From NCBI GenBank assembly GCA_037953745.1, contig JBAKBP010010405.1, forward strand, positions 1-64,000: 64,000 bases of DNA. Reading direction: 5' to 3'. The notes below the pieces were generated by a model that worked only from the letters and a program-made list of their open reading frames with translations, had not been told where the DNA came from and made no database searches. The position numbers were made by a program, and so were the translations under genes. The stretch comes from Lithodes maja. Its lineage: Eukaryota > Arthropoda > Malacostraca > Decapoda > Lithodidae. Below are positions 54,310 to 64,000 of the stretch, in pieces (within the stretch, counting starts at the first letter, position 1; every line of letters starts with the position of its first letter).

Positions 54310-54935
54310 CTTGCGTTTTACAATCCTCAGTTGTTTACTTGTTCAAGTGCAGTCAGTAGCTGTAGTGCTACCTATATTGGTCAAACGAAGCGCCAACTAG
54401 CGACGAGGATTGCCGAACACAGGGGTCGATCATACATCATACCGCACAAATGTTCCCTTATCAAAACCTTAATTTTCAGCTATCAGAAATCATAGTGAAT
54501 CTTCAGGCCATGTTATAAATTGTAAACACTTTTCCATAGTATTCACTACAACAGACGACATGGCCAGGGTAACAGCTGAGTCTCTCCTCACCCACCATCA
54601 CTAACCATCTCATCCCTAGGAACTCAATAGTCGTCCTCTCCTTTACTTTGTTTTTAATAATTGGTAAGTTATTCACTAAAATTTAACTTATCTATCACCT
54701 TTTATTTCCATATCCACATGTAATTCATTTATTATTTTCATAGTTTAAATGTCAGTATTTTATCCCAGTTTTCTACCTTTCCTTCACCCAGTTTCGCTCC
54801 CCCTCTTGGTACATTATAATAATTTACCTACTTTTACGTTTGGATATTTGATTGCAAACTGTTTAATTTTTTTTTTTTTTTATCTTTTTTAGGCTTGATA
54901 ATGACACAAGGTGGTGTCGAAACGTCGCACATGTT
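54310..54935 (+). pseudogene. Penelope-like element 3' end: GIY-YIG endonuclease and terminal motif
   Basis: 54350-54430 encodes SCSATYIGQTKRQLATRIAEH, a GIY-YIG signature. After a frameshift near 54440 the downstream frame reads AIRNHSESSGHVINC with the usual GH motif, ending TAESLLTHHH and a stop at about 54601. At 54893-54927 the untranslated tail has CTTGATAATGACAC...GTGTCGAAAC: a hammerhead-like core with a perfect GACAC/GTGTC stem II. The RT is absent. Host of the endonuclease is a Penelope-like retroelement. Confidence 0.8.
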
Positions 54936-55021
54936 TTAGAATATAAAGATGTTCCTTTACGCTTTGGTGTTGCTCTTCCTTGTAAGCCTACGATTCCCTG
55001 CCGAAGAGTCAATTGCTCCTA

Positions 55022-55038
55022 TTATAAATATATATATA

Positions 55039-55091
<53 letters not shown>
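55022..55091. repeat. (TA)n microsatellite
   Basis: Interrupted once by CTGTA. Confidence 0.9.
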
Positions 55092-55093
<2 letters not shown>

Positions 55094-55324
55094 GCGATAA
55101 AGTTAATCAGTAATTGGTGACAGTGAGTAATGTAGGGTACTGCGTAACATGACAGTTTTATAGATTAACAGTTTGGCTGTGGGTAAAATTATATTAGAAA
55201 TGGTGAAAATTAAAAACGTAAGTGAGTAAAAATATAATGAAATAAATCTAGCTAACTGGCATAATATTGATTGGAGTTATCTTTAGAATCTGTTGATATT
55301 CTCTTGATTTTGTATGTATTTTCT

Positions 55325-56435
55325 CTGTCTATCTATCTATCTATATGCTCAGGCCCAATCCCAATTTTGGGGGTAGCCGACTCAAGACAGAGCAAGAACA
55401 GGGAAAACACAAAAACAACAAAAAACAACAAATAAACACAGATAAAAAGCACACATTCATACACATCCAGGTCACCCAGGAGAAAACCCAGAGACCAGGG
55501 TCACCAAGGTCGCTCCAGCACTCCCCCAGCCCCCGACCACCCGGAGAGGTTCCGATCTCGGCAGGCAGACATGCAGCGGAGCCAAAGCCACAAGCCCTCC
55601 CACCACACTTCCAGCCGCACCCTTCATATTAATCGTCTCCCCGGGCCAGGCGCCTGATGGACTATTATCTAGTCCAACTTGCGCCCGACCCCTTACTCCA
55701 AATGACCACGTGTTCACTCAACTATTCACAAGCATTCTCCATTCACTCCTGTCCACCACCACTTCCCCTGCCTGATCTATAGTCATTCCTCTATCATCCA
55801 AAGCCTTTCTTACACAGTCTCTCCATCTCAATGGGGGTCTTCCTGCCCTTCTATCTCCCATTGTACCTGACTCACATATTCTCTTTGTAAGCCTTTCATC
55901 TCCCATTCGTTCAACATGACCATACCAGCTAAGCACCCTTCTGTCCACTCTGGCTGACAAATGTTCCTGCTGCCCCACTCTCCTACGTATCTCTTCATTC
56001 CTCAATCTGTCTCTATGAGTAACTCCACACATACTCCTCAAGCAGCTCATCTCCATCACATCCAGCCCTCTTTTCTCCTTTTTCTTCAGAGCCCATGTTC
56101 TCAGCCCCATACATCACTGTTGGCACAACAATTCCTTGATAGAGTGCACTTTTTACTTTCACTCCGAGATTTCTCGTCTTCCACATACTTCCCATTGCTC
56201 CGAAAACCTTCCTTCCTTCACACACACTCTGTTTTACCTCCACTTCCATACCTCCACTCCTGCTTAGCGTTCCTCTTTGTTTCATTCAGTGCAAGGACAT
56301 CATACATCCTTCTTTCAAATAACCTTCCAATATCCTCTCGCTTCTCATTCGAACTACATCCACGCACATTCAAAGCTCCTATTCTTAGGGTCCGGGACCA
56401 CGAACGCGTTCCATCGCCCCTATCTCTGTCTCGTT
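55325..56435 (-). pseudogene. Internally deleted LINE (endonuclease start joined to RT C terminus)
   Basis: Minus strand 56400-56290 encodes IGALNVRGCSSNEKRED and YDVLALNETK, the start of an AP-endonuclease domain. It passes abruptly, and out of frame, at about 56283 into the post-RT region: VFGAMGSMWK, ALYQGIVVPTVMYGAE, RLRNEEIRRRVGQQ, WYGHVERMGDERLTKRI and GRPPLRWRDCVRKAL to a stop at 55718. The untranslated tail ends in (ATAG)n at 55325-55345. About 2 kb covering most of the endonuclease and the RT is missing. Same family as 31.5, 30.0 and 16.1 kb. Confidence 0.82.
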
Positions 56436-56607
56436 TTTTTGGTAGATTTATTTAGTTTTCTCTGTAAATTGGTTAATGGAGAAATTTTACTGGTGATTAA
56501 GTGTCATAGAAATAATTTAACCCTCTGAAAGTTACAACTCATTTTGACAATATCATAATAACCCACACACCATCGGACTAGAGTGTTAATTAAGAAAACA
56601 TTATTAT

Positions 56608-56609
<2 letters not shown>

Positions 56610-56672
<63 letters not shown>

Positions 56673-56688
56673 GTATATATATATATAA
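56610..56688. repeat. (TA)n microsatellite
   Basis: Follows a short ATT run; abuts the LINE fragment to its right. Confidence 0.9.
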
Positions 56689-56689
56689 T

Positions 56690-57440
56690 GCACAGAAAAC
56701 CAAATACATTCAATTTTCTAACCGACAGAATCTCACTGACTCCCATATATTTTTTAATGATGTAAATATTCCCACTTCCCCTAGTATTGACATTCTCGGT
56801 GTAACATTAACTACTAACTTGAGCTGGACACATTATGTTAGAAGCATTGCTAAGAATGCCTCTAAACAACTGGGACTCCTGTACAGAGTTCGAGAATTCT
56901 TCACTGACGAGCAGTTGGCCATGATATATAAAAGTCATGTGCGTTCTCAGATGGATTACTGTTCACCTCTGTGGGGTGGAAGTGGAGTGGTTGCATTGAG
57001 GCAGTTGGACAAAATTCAAAATAAAGCTATTAGATTAATCAATAACCCTGCAATCACACAGGACCTTCCTACATTATCCATACGAAGAAACGTTGCATCC
57101 CTTGCATTATTCTACAGATAATTTCACAGCAATTGTTCCGAGGAACTTGCTTCAATTGTGCCGCCTCTCCACATCTTTCCGCGTAGAACTAGGGCAGCTG
57201 AGAGCGCCCATGAATTTACACTTTCTCCTCCACAATGCAGAACTTCTGCTTATCAGAATTAATTTATCCCCAGAGCTACTACTCTTTGGAATTCACTTCC
57301 CTCGAATTGCTTTCCACAAACTTACAATCTGCAAATGTTTAAATCCAGTTGTTACAAACATTTTATGAATGGAGGATGCCTTTAGGCACATGGACCTTTT
57401 TGTTTTATCTGTGTTTTTCCTTCCTCCGTTCATTGTCTCT

Positions 57441-57445
<5 letters not shown>
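56690..57445 (+). pseudogene. Jockey-like LINE 3' part
   Basis: 56819-57121 encodes WTHYVRSIAKNASKQLG, LYRVREFFTDEQLAMIYKSH, YCSPLWGGSG and LDKIQNKAIRLIN. A frameshift near 57118 separates it from a TTLWNSLPSNCFP-like segment. The 3' end GGAGGATGCCTTTAGGCACA matches 6830-7060. The RT core is missing, and (TA)n arrays lie on both sides. Confidence 0.8.
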
Positions 57446-57449
<4 letters not shown>

Positions 57450-57532
<83 letters not shown>

Positions 57533-57542
57533 TATATATACA

Positions 57543-57640
<98 letters not shown>
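57450..57640. repeat. Long (TA)n microsatellite
   Basis: About 190 bp with two CAG interruptions. Frames through it are artefacts. Confidence 0.95.
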
Positions 57641-57654
57641 ATGTTCTATTATTG

Positions 57655-57957
57655 CCGGTGTATATAATATTTGTTTTAGTTTGTTCCCTAGACCTCTATT
57701 AAACTTATAAACATCCCAAAGACCCCTTTTTCGAGATATATTTGTGTATTTTTCGGTAGATATATGTCCGGCCCGAACGCAGTTTCCTCTTAAATTACAG
57801 GTTTGCTATTGCTCGCCAGGAAAGAAACGACATCTAAAAGCACGAATTAGGGTCTAAATATTGACAGAGAAATAGGCAAAAGTCTTAAAATGTCAAGAAT
57901 AATGAGGCTGAACATGAAGGAGAAGGGGGTTCAAAATAAACAGAATATTCCCCTTAA
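57655..57957. mobile_element. TTAAGGGG short-element copy
   Basis: Core TTGCTATTGCTCGCC, TTTTTCGGTAGATATATG and right end ATTCCCCTTAA; the left TTAA is replaced by the (TA)n array. Confidence 0.7.
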
Positions 57958-58100
57958 TACCCCTCTTCTTCTCTATAAAGCGTTCAGAAGTCAGCATATC
58001 CTCCTCTGCAAACATATGTTATTTCATCCCCCATTTCAATTAATATTTTTCCAACAATATCCTCCTCTTACTCGTCACAGTTCTACATTTTACTGCTAGT

Positions 58101-58104
<4 letters not shown>

Positions 58105-58142
<38 letters not shown>
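58105..58142. repeat. (CT)n microsatellite
   Basis: About 18 CT units. Confidence 0.95.
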
Positions 58143-58143
<1 letters not shown>

Positions 58144-58361
58144 AAACAATGGTTAAGCATCAGTAGAAGCCTATACAATATTTCTCAACTTCCTTCTTAA
58201 CTATGAATTTCCCAGGAGGAATTTTCTCATTCTGCTGGGGACCTTGTTTCCCCAGAACCCCAACTAAAATCCATGCCGACCCTAGGTCGGAAGGAGTGTT
58301 GGCATTAAGTCCGGACTGCCTAGTCGGGAACGAAAGGTCTGTGCAGTCTGTGTATCAATGT

Positions 58362-58363
<2 letters not shown>

Positions 58364-58415
<52 letters not shown>
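58364..58415. repeat. (CT)n microsatellite
   Basis: About 26 CT units. Confidence 0.95.
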
Positions 58416-58418
<3 letters not shown>

Positions 58419-59265
58419 TCCATAAACTGCCATAATATGTTCACCTTCTCTCGTGCCTTTATCACCCGGTAAGCCACAGCACATTCTTATCTGCATATTA
58501 TTATTTTCTTCCATCTCCCTCTTTCAATTTGTTCTCTGGTATGCTTCTGCCGATTTTTGTTTATTGATATATTTTCCTCTTACCCTTCTGTTTCATGTCC
58601 TGTTTTAATTATCTAACCTTTCTACTTTGCACAATACATGTTCCACTCGAAAGCTCTTCTGTAATTTAGCTTAATCTTACATTCTATGATGTCTCCTCTC
58701 TTTAATATAATAAAATTTCCTCTTTCCATACTTCTCATTTCTTCTTAAAATTATGCTTTATCTTTTATAGTTTCTTCCAAATTCACTCCCAATTTTGTTA
58801 TCTAATATTGTCGTTCTCTTTCTTAAAATTACATTTCTTGGAGTAGGCCTACTCTTTATCCATTTTCAATATACTCGTATTATATATAAACAACAAACGT
58901 TACATACGCCTTTCCTCATAGTATCCTATTTTATATTTCCAATCTCTTTATATCATCCTGCATTGTTGTTACCCTTGCTTTACTTTCCTCTTATCTCCAA
59001 TGTATAGCTGTTTTTAAGTTCAATATGTGCATTGTAACTGTAAATATGTATCTATGTGTTTGGTATCACAATTTGTAAGTGAATAACAATTGTATTAATG
59101 GATTTTTTGTTTTTATTTGTATTGAAATTCTCCTATTCCGGTTACCCTTTCCACCTCTCCCCCGTTTCTCCTTCTCCTGCATCTTCAACCTCCCTTCCCC
59201 CGTCACAACAATACAGGCGCTGGCGGGATAATGAAAGGTAACTTGAACAGCCAACAATTACCAGA
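58416..59265. other. T/C-rich spacer
   Basis: No supported gene or repeat family. Confidence 0.4.
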
Positions 59266-59269
59266 ATAT

Positions 59270-59430
59270 ACATGTAATTATTATGTTCTCTCCAGTAACC
59301 AACTCTACTCCTAAAATCGATTAATGAAATTAACAGACACATGTGGCAGTCCGGGAATTCGAACCCAGGACGCTCACACCGAAAATCAACACACTATGCA
59401 CTGCACCACGAAGAATCAGGTTATGGCAGC
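59270..59430 (-). mobile_element. tRNA-derived SINE, minus orientation
   Basis: Complement of the family at 50680-50800: GGAATTCGAACCC (box B, minus) and CACCGAAAATCAACACACTA, then TGCACTGCACCACG (box A, minus). Confidence 0.65.
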
Positions 59431-59595
59431 TTCTCCGGGGAACTGAGAGCGGTACAACGACTTGAAGGGTTGTGTCTGTTGGGGTTGTGTGTGCAGTGGT
59501 GTGTGTGTGTGTACTATAGTCTGTTTATTTTCAGCTGAATCCCTTAGCAGCTAATTTATCAATAGTTAATGTAATATATGAAACTACTGTCTCTT

Positions 59596-61664
59596 GTGAC
59601 GCTCACCGCTTCCCCCAGAACCGCATGGCTTACTCGCTAGGACTCGCCAGGGCAGAGAATGTAGCTACAGTCTACCTATCATTGTGTACTTTCCTCCTCG
59701 AGAAAGCTTGTGTTGCAGACAGTTCAGAACTGTTCTTTATTTTCGTCTGTCACAATCCTTTCTATTTTATTTAGTCAATTGAAAGTATTGTGTTAAGTAG
59801 TTGAATGATGGGAAGGCAAGCGGGTGTGACGCATGTCGAGTATGAGCATGCTGTACAGAACGCCCAGTCAGGCCCCACCCTCGCTAGGATCGTCAGGGCA
59901 GGAACTTTGGCTGTAGTCTGTGTAGAGTTTCCTAACTCAGTTTATGTGAACCGTTGTACTATAAGTATTATCATTATGTATTTTGTTTTCTTCTAAGTCA
60001 ACGAGTTCTATTTTATATCATTGGATATAAGTATTGTGTGTGGGATTTATATATATATAATGATGCGAAGAGAGAGAGAGTTATGTAACGGAGGACAGTG
60101 TGCGCGCCACGAGGTGTGTAGGCCTCACTCCCTCCTCCCTCCTTCCCCCCTCCCTCCCCCCTCATCAAGAGCGTGGGAATCCTTTGTCGATCCCAGATTG
60201 AGAGAGCGAATGTGACGTCATGATTGCCGTTATGCTCGCTACGGGGCCGAGTATAAAAAGGGAGGTCTCGCCATTTTTAGATCAGAACTCATCAGGCAAA
60301 GCGACCTCTCATATCCCTTGCAACTATCCATATTCTTCCGACTGATGTGAACTTTCTCTACTCTCTGAACAGCCTACCTTCTTCTCTTCTCGTCCCTGTT
60401 TATAACCTCAATGACCCCTTTGGTGCAGATTTAGTCAGCCAAAGTATTATCGCTTGAGTTCTCACGAGATAAGTGCCTGTTAGATAGCCTATTTTGGAAG
60501 GGTTAACTAGAATAGGATTGATTGATGTTTGTTGCACTCGTATATGTATTTCCCTGTGTACTATTATTCATGTTCCTGTTTTCTGCTGGTTTAGGTAATG
60601 CTAGACTGGGATAGGGTTCCTCGAGTTGTGATTTCCTATGAGTGCTAGGTTGGTTGAACCAGCACAATTGCAACGGAGACGTGGAACGCCTAGGTGGTCT
60701 TTCTGACTGTGTACCGTGGGAGTTTAGCACTGTGTTGCGAGTGAGGGCTTTTGCCTGTGCCACCCAACACTGTGCTATCTCATTTGCTTGACTTTGAGAG
60801 GATCGCCAGGAGAGAACCAGATACTAGTGATCTGGATCTCTCAAGAGAGCATCCCGTCAATTACCGTAATTTGGCCGCACAGTCTTAAGGACCTCGCTAG
60901 GCTACGAGCCGCTTGCTCAGCCATTGTCTCTTAACCTTAGATATCCCAGCTAGACTTTGCTCGACCAGCAGATACAGCATAGTATTGAAGCTTCTCCTTA
61001 TGTATATTATTGTTTAAGCACTATTGATTTCATGTGTGGCACGCTTAGCTACTTCAGAGATTAGTGGCCCACGAGCACAATCTTAGTAGGCTATTGCCAG
61101 TGCATTGTCGGAGTACTTCTTCTTAATGTTTGCCATATCCTATTGCTTATTCTTATAATTCTTCTTATGTCAATTTAAAGCCTTTAATTACCAGTGAGTT
61201 ATTCATTAAATTGCTGTTCAAAATCCGATACTTACTTCTTATGAGTATTCGAGAAGCATCTAACTTATCAGAAGATTCCTTGCTTGATGCTCGAGGACTA
61301 TTGTTTAACGTAACGTAATAGTGCCGATCCGAAGTAGAGGGTGGAGGACTTCTTAAGTTCTTAGTTCAAGGGTGGATTACTTCGGCTTCGGCCAACACTA
61401 TTCTTTAGTGTTGTAGTACTTTCTTCTTTGTTTGATTGTTGACCAGACTAGATAACTCCCGTCTTGTTATTAGTCTGTTGTGTGAAACGCTAGTACCGAG
61501 TTCTTGTATACCCCGTTATAGCAGATAGAACTCTGGAGGGTAGTGGCGTTTTTTGTTCGGCTGGCAGTACTCTGGGGTTGGGATCGTGTGTTTCCGTTGT
61601 GGCAGCGAGCCATACTCGAGTCCTGTGTAAGAGCCCTAGTGTACCCGAGTGCCCGGTCGTAACA
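59596..61664 (+). repeat. 5' LTR (about 2.07 kb)
   Basis: Starts TGTGACGCTCACC and ends GGTCGTAACA, so it has TG...CA ends; both ends are matched by the solo LTR at 46415-48201. Confidence 0.8.
60252..60260 (+). promoter_or_regulatory. LTR TATA box
   Basis: TATAAAAAG preceded by GC-rich DNA and a TGACGTCA (CRE-like) octamer at 60212-60219. Transcription would start near 60280, placing R and a long U5 downstream. Confidence 0.6.
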
Positions 61665-61666
61665 AA

Positions 61667-61684
61667 TGGCGACCTTGCTTAGGA
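61667..61684 (+). promoter_or_regulatory. Primer-binding site
   Basis: TGGCGACCTTGCTTAGGA begins two bases after the LTR; TGG matches the CCA end of a tRNA. I do not assign the tRNA. Confidence 0.6.
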
Positions 61685-61878
61685 TTTTGTGAACAGTATA
61701 ATTTTTTGCAGAGTTGTACAACATTTGTTTGTTCGTACTTTAGCGTACATATTGAAGAATATTTTTTTTTGTAAGGCAATTAGGAGAGCATTTAAGAGAC
61801 TCCAGTTAATTTAGTAATTAGTGCTTACATAAGGGAGTTTAACACTTTTGTCTCGAGAATTTTTTGGTGAACTTCAGT

Positions 61879-64000
61879 ATGTCGGGCCCTAGTACTGACG
61901 AGGAGCGAGAGATGCTAAGTGAGGAGGTGCCGTTAGTAACTAGTGAGGAGGATGCTAGACTTTTTGTGAGTAAGCAGTACCACGTGACGGAGGAGAGGCT
62001 GACTGGGGTGAATGTTTATGGCTTGCACCTGATAGCCAAGGTTTTGGGTCTATCCAATGTAGGAGGGATGTCCAAGGGGGAGCTGATTTCCTGGGTGTTG
62101 CGTGGGCGACATGGGGTTTCGGAGGAGAGGGCGTTTGGGGGGGTTCCTCCCCAGATCCCCTCTCACTCGACTCCCACAGTGCCGTCCACTCAGTTGCCGG
62201 AGGTTAGCACTCTCCCACAGAGGGATGAGAATTGGAAGATTGGAGTGCCCTCGGGCGGTGCGTATGGTGGTTCCCCAGTTCTTGCCCCCCCTCCTTCAGT
62301 AGTGGCAGCTCCCTCTTCCGGCCTGTCTCCTGAGATGATATTTAAACTCGAGCTTGCTAAAATGGAGATTGAGGCTAGGAAGCAGGAGAAGGAGATTGAG
62401 GCGAAGAATGAGGCTAGGAAGCAGGAGATTGAGGCTGAGTCTAGGAGGCAGGAGAATGAGACTAGGAGGCATGAGATTGAGGTCAGGAGGCACGAGGCTG
62501 AGCTTAGATACGACTCCGAGAAATATTGTGCTCAGATAGACTTAGATAAGACTCGTGCAGAGTCGACAGGGATTCGGATGGGCCGGGAGGGCCAAGTAAG
62601 AGAACAGTCCTTGTCTCACTTAGTCAAATTGGTGCCGGCATTTAGTGAAACTGAAGTCACAGAATTTTTTAATCGTTTTGAGAAGAAGTGTAGGGAGCAT
62701 AATTGGCCTGAAGAGAAGTGGGCAGCTCTAGTCTCCTCAAGACTTACGGGTAAGGGTCTGAAGGCTTATGATGCACTGCCTTTAGAGTCTTGCATTGACT
62801 ACCCAGTATTGAAGAGAGCTGTCCTACGGGCATACGAGTTGCAACCAGAAACATATCGATTGAAGTTTCGGGGTGTTACGAAGACTAGGGAGGCGACCTT
62901 TCTTGAACATGCCCGGGACTTAAAAGATGCACTTGCTAACTGGACACGTTCTGAGAAAGCTGAGACGGCCGAACAGTTGACTGAGCTGTTTCTGCTCGAG
63001 CAGTTTTATAAGTGTACTGGTGCAGATATGACTTTAACTATTAAAGAAAAGAACCCTAAAACTCTACAGGAGGCAGCTGAGATGGCTGACCTCCGGCTAT
63101 CATTAATTCGTGGGTGCGGGTCTGCCCAGCGTAGTGAGGCAGGTAACAAGGGGCGTGACACCCCACCCCCCCGAGTTAGTGATATACATTATGCAAACAA
63201 GTACAAGAGCTATGATACCAAGACTGACCACAAGACTAACACCGTCCCATTTAAGAAGGGGCCGGGCCCTTCCCAGTACCAAGGGAAGCCCAGAGGGGAG
63301 TTGGAGTGTTATCTTTGTCATGAAAAGGGGCACTTTGCAAGAGTCTGTCCTAGCAAACCACCTACAGCAGCTGTGTCTTTGGCCTGCAACATTGGTGTGT
63401 CTCCGAAGTCTTCTGAGTTTGCCCGGGGCAGTTCGTCAGAGGCTGAGGCACAGCCAATGCAGAAACACCTGAGAGGCTCGAACCCTGCTCAGGATGTTTT
63501 TTGCGACCATAGAGGACGGGGTTGCGTGATGTGGGCGGGGCGCAAGCATGGAGTAGAGGTCTTGCGTGATACAGGTGCTTCCCAGACTCTGATGAACAAT
63601 TTGACTGGCTACCCTATAAATGCGGCTCGGGTGGTAGTGGTGCAGGGTATTAATGCAACTCGGTCATACCCGCTGGTGCGGTTGGAGTTGGAGGTGGATG
63701 GTGTGACACGTGAATTGGATGTCGGGATTGTGGAGAAGCTGCCAGTGGAGGGCGTCGACCTTCTTCTCGGCAACGACTTTGCAATGCCCGCTTCTGAGGT
63801 TCTACCCTTAGTCGTTGCCGAGAGGACGGCCGACGTGAGTAGGGAAGAGCAAGAGTGGGTCGAGCGGTGCCAGACACAACCCATGGCGTGTGTTGTCACC
63901 CGAGCTCGGGCAGCTAAAGTGTCACAGCCTAGTCCTCCGTCTTCAGACCAGCAGAGGAACGATCAACAGGAGGAGGCTAAAGCTGGAGTTGGTTTTAAGA
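61879..64000 (+). CDS. Gag-protease polyprotein (open to window end)
   Basis: ATG at 61879 opens a frame without stops to the right edge (707 codons). Order: an N-terminal domain of about 80 residues (LTGVNVYGLHLIAKVLGL), a Pro-rich linker, a charged coiled coil (about 155-225, EIEARKQEKEIEAK), a SCAN-like capsid region (about 255-430: FFNRFEKKCREHNW, LTGKGLKAYDAL, AVLRAYELQPETYR), a CCHC zinc knuckle near 476 (CYLCHEKGHFARVC), and an aspartic protease with DTGAS at about 563 and LLGNDFA near 630. It makes the particle shell and processes the polyprotein. Intact so far; RT would follow outside the window. Confidence 0.88.
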   Translation, partial: MSGPSTDEEREMLSEEVPLVTSEEDARLFVSKQYHVTEERLTGVNVYGLHLIAKVLGLSNVGGMSKGELISWVLRGRHGVSEERAFGGVPPQIPSHSTPTVPSTQLPEVSTLPQRDENWKIGVPSGGAYGGSPVLAPPPSVVAAPSSGLSPEMIFKLELAKMEIEARKQEKEIEAKNEARKQEIEAESRRQENETRRHEIEVRRHEAELRYDSEKYCAQIDLDKTRAESTGIRMGREGQVREQSLSHLVKLVPAFSETEVTEFFNRFEKKCREHNWPEEKWAALVSSRLTGKGLKAYDALPLESCIDYPVLKRAVLRAYELQPETYRLKFRGVTKTREATFLEHARDLKDALANWTRSEKAETAEQLTELFLLEQFYKCTGADMTLTIKEKNPKTLQEAAEMADLRLSLIRGCGSAQRSEAGNKGRDTPPPRVSDIHYANKYKSYDTKTDHKTNTVPFKKGPGPSQYQGKPRGELECYLCHEKGHFARVCPSKPPTAAVSLACNIGVSPKSSEFARGSSSEAEAQPMQKHLRGSNPAQDVFCDHRGRGCVMWAGRKHGVEVLRDTGASQTLMNNLTGYPINAARVVVVQGINATRSYPLVRLELEVDGVTRELDVGIVEKLPVEGVDLLLGNDFAMPASEVLPLVVAERTADVSREEQEWVERCQTQPMACVVTRARAAKVSQPSPPSSDQQRNDQQEEAKAGVGFK

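Larger units (their letters stand above)
59596..64000 (+). mobile_element. Ty3/Gypsy-like LTR retrotransposon, 5' part
   Basis: 5' LTR, primer-binding site, long leader and an intact gag-protease frame run off the right edge. Polymerase, integrase and 3' LTR are outside. Related solo LTRs at 46415-48201 and 43918 show a family with several insertions nearby. The Gypsy assignment rests on the gag and protease layout. Confidence 0.8.

Noticed and set aside
57369..57641. 90-codon Tyr-Ile repeat frame
   Set aside because: Translation of (TA)n.

Overview
This is a stretch of animal nuclear DNA dominated by transposable elements. I see no confident single-copy host gene. Several signs point to an arthropod, most likely a decapod crustacean: very abundant (TA)n, (GA)n, (AC)n and penta/tetranucleotide repeats, an interstitial CCTAA (arthropod-type telomere) run, a DIRS1-like retrotransposon (a group known to be common in decapods), and Jockey/CR1-type LINE debris. 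The species call is inference.

Layout. 1-3.43 kb: right part of a PIF/Harbinger DNA transposon with a two-exon, apparently intact transposase on the minus strand, ending at a TAA-flanked terminus at 3429. 3.7-10.3 kb: small TIR elements, LINE 3' ends, (AAC)n-tailed retroposons and TTAA-bounded MITEs. 10.30-14.59 kb: a complete piggyBac element with TTAA target duplications, TIRs and an intact catalytic D/D/D/D transposase. 15.69-16.07 kb: a textbook Harbinger MITE with TAA duplications. 18.9-19.7 kb: 3' half of a Jockey-like LINE. 20.77-30.04 kb: a nearly complete DIRS element with inverted terminal repeats, an internal complementary region, gag, RT/RNase H (one premature stop) and tyrosine recombinase; it sits in the 3' tail of an older LINE. 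30-43 kb: MITEs, LINE fragments with a nested tRNA-type SINE, several long inverted repeats, 30-bp and 60-bp tandem arrays, and a LINE with a CCHC plus endonuclease-like C terminus (37.5-39.2 kb). 43.9-50.4 kb: a TIR-bounded transposon with about 170-bp inverted repeats carrying a decayed XPG/PIN-like nuclease plus CXC-domain gene; a 1.79-kb solo LTR is inserted in that gene. 50.5-59.5 kb: Penelope-like, SINE, LINE and MITE debris. 59.60-64 kb: 5' LTR (about 2.07 kb), primer-binding site and an open gag-protease reading frame of a Ty3/Gypsy-like retrotransposon that runs off the window end.

Nesting order can be read directly: the LINE tail is older than the DIRS copy; the nuclease transposon is older than the LTR insertion; TTAA MITEs received retroposon insertions. 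Three autonomous or near-autonomous DNA/retro systems (Harbinger, piggyBac, LTR gag-pro) have undamaged reading frames over the visible part, so they may be young. Two unrelated families of short TTAA-bounded elements account for much of the remaining sequence.

New observations I rate highest: a correctly phased A-AAA-AAC slippery heptamer at the DIRS gag stop leading into the RT frame; a roughly 600-codon open frame overprinting the DIRS RT; the TIR-bounded nuclease-CXC transposon; and the matched autonomous Harbinger / MITE termini. All calls come from reading the sequence; no database search was run.
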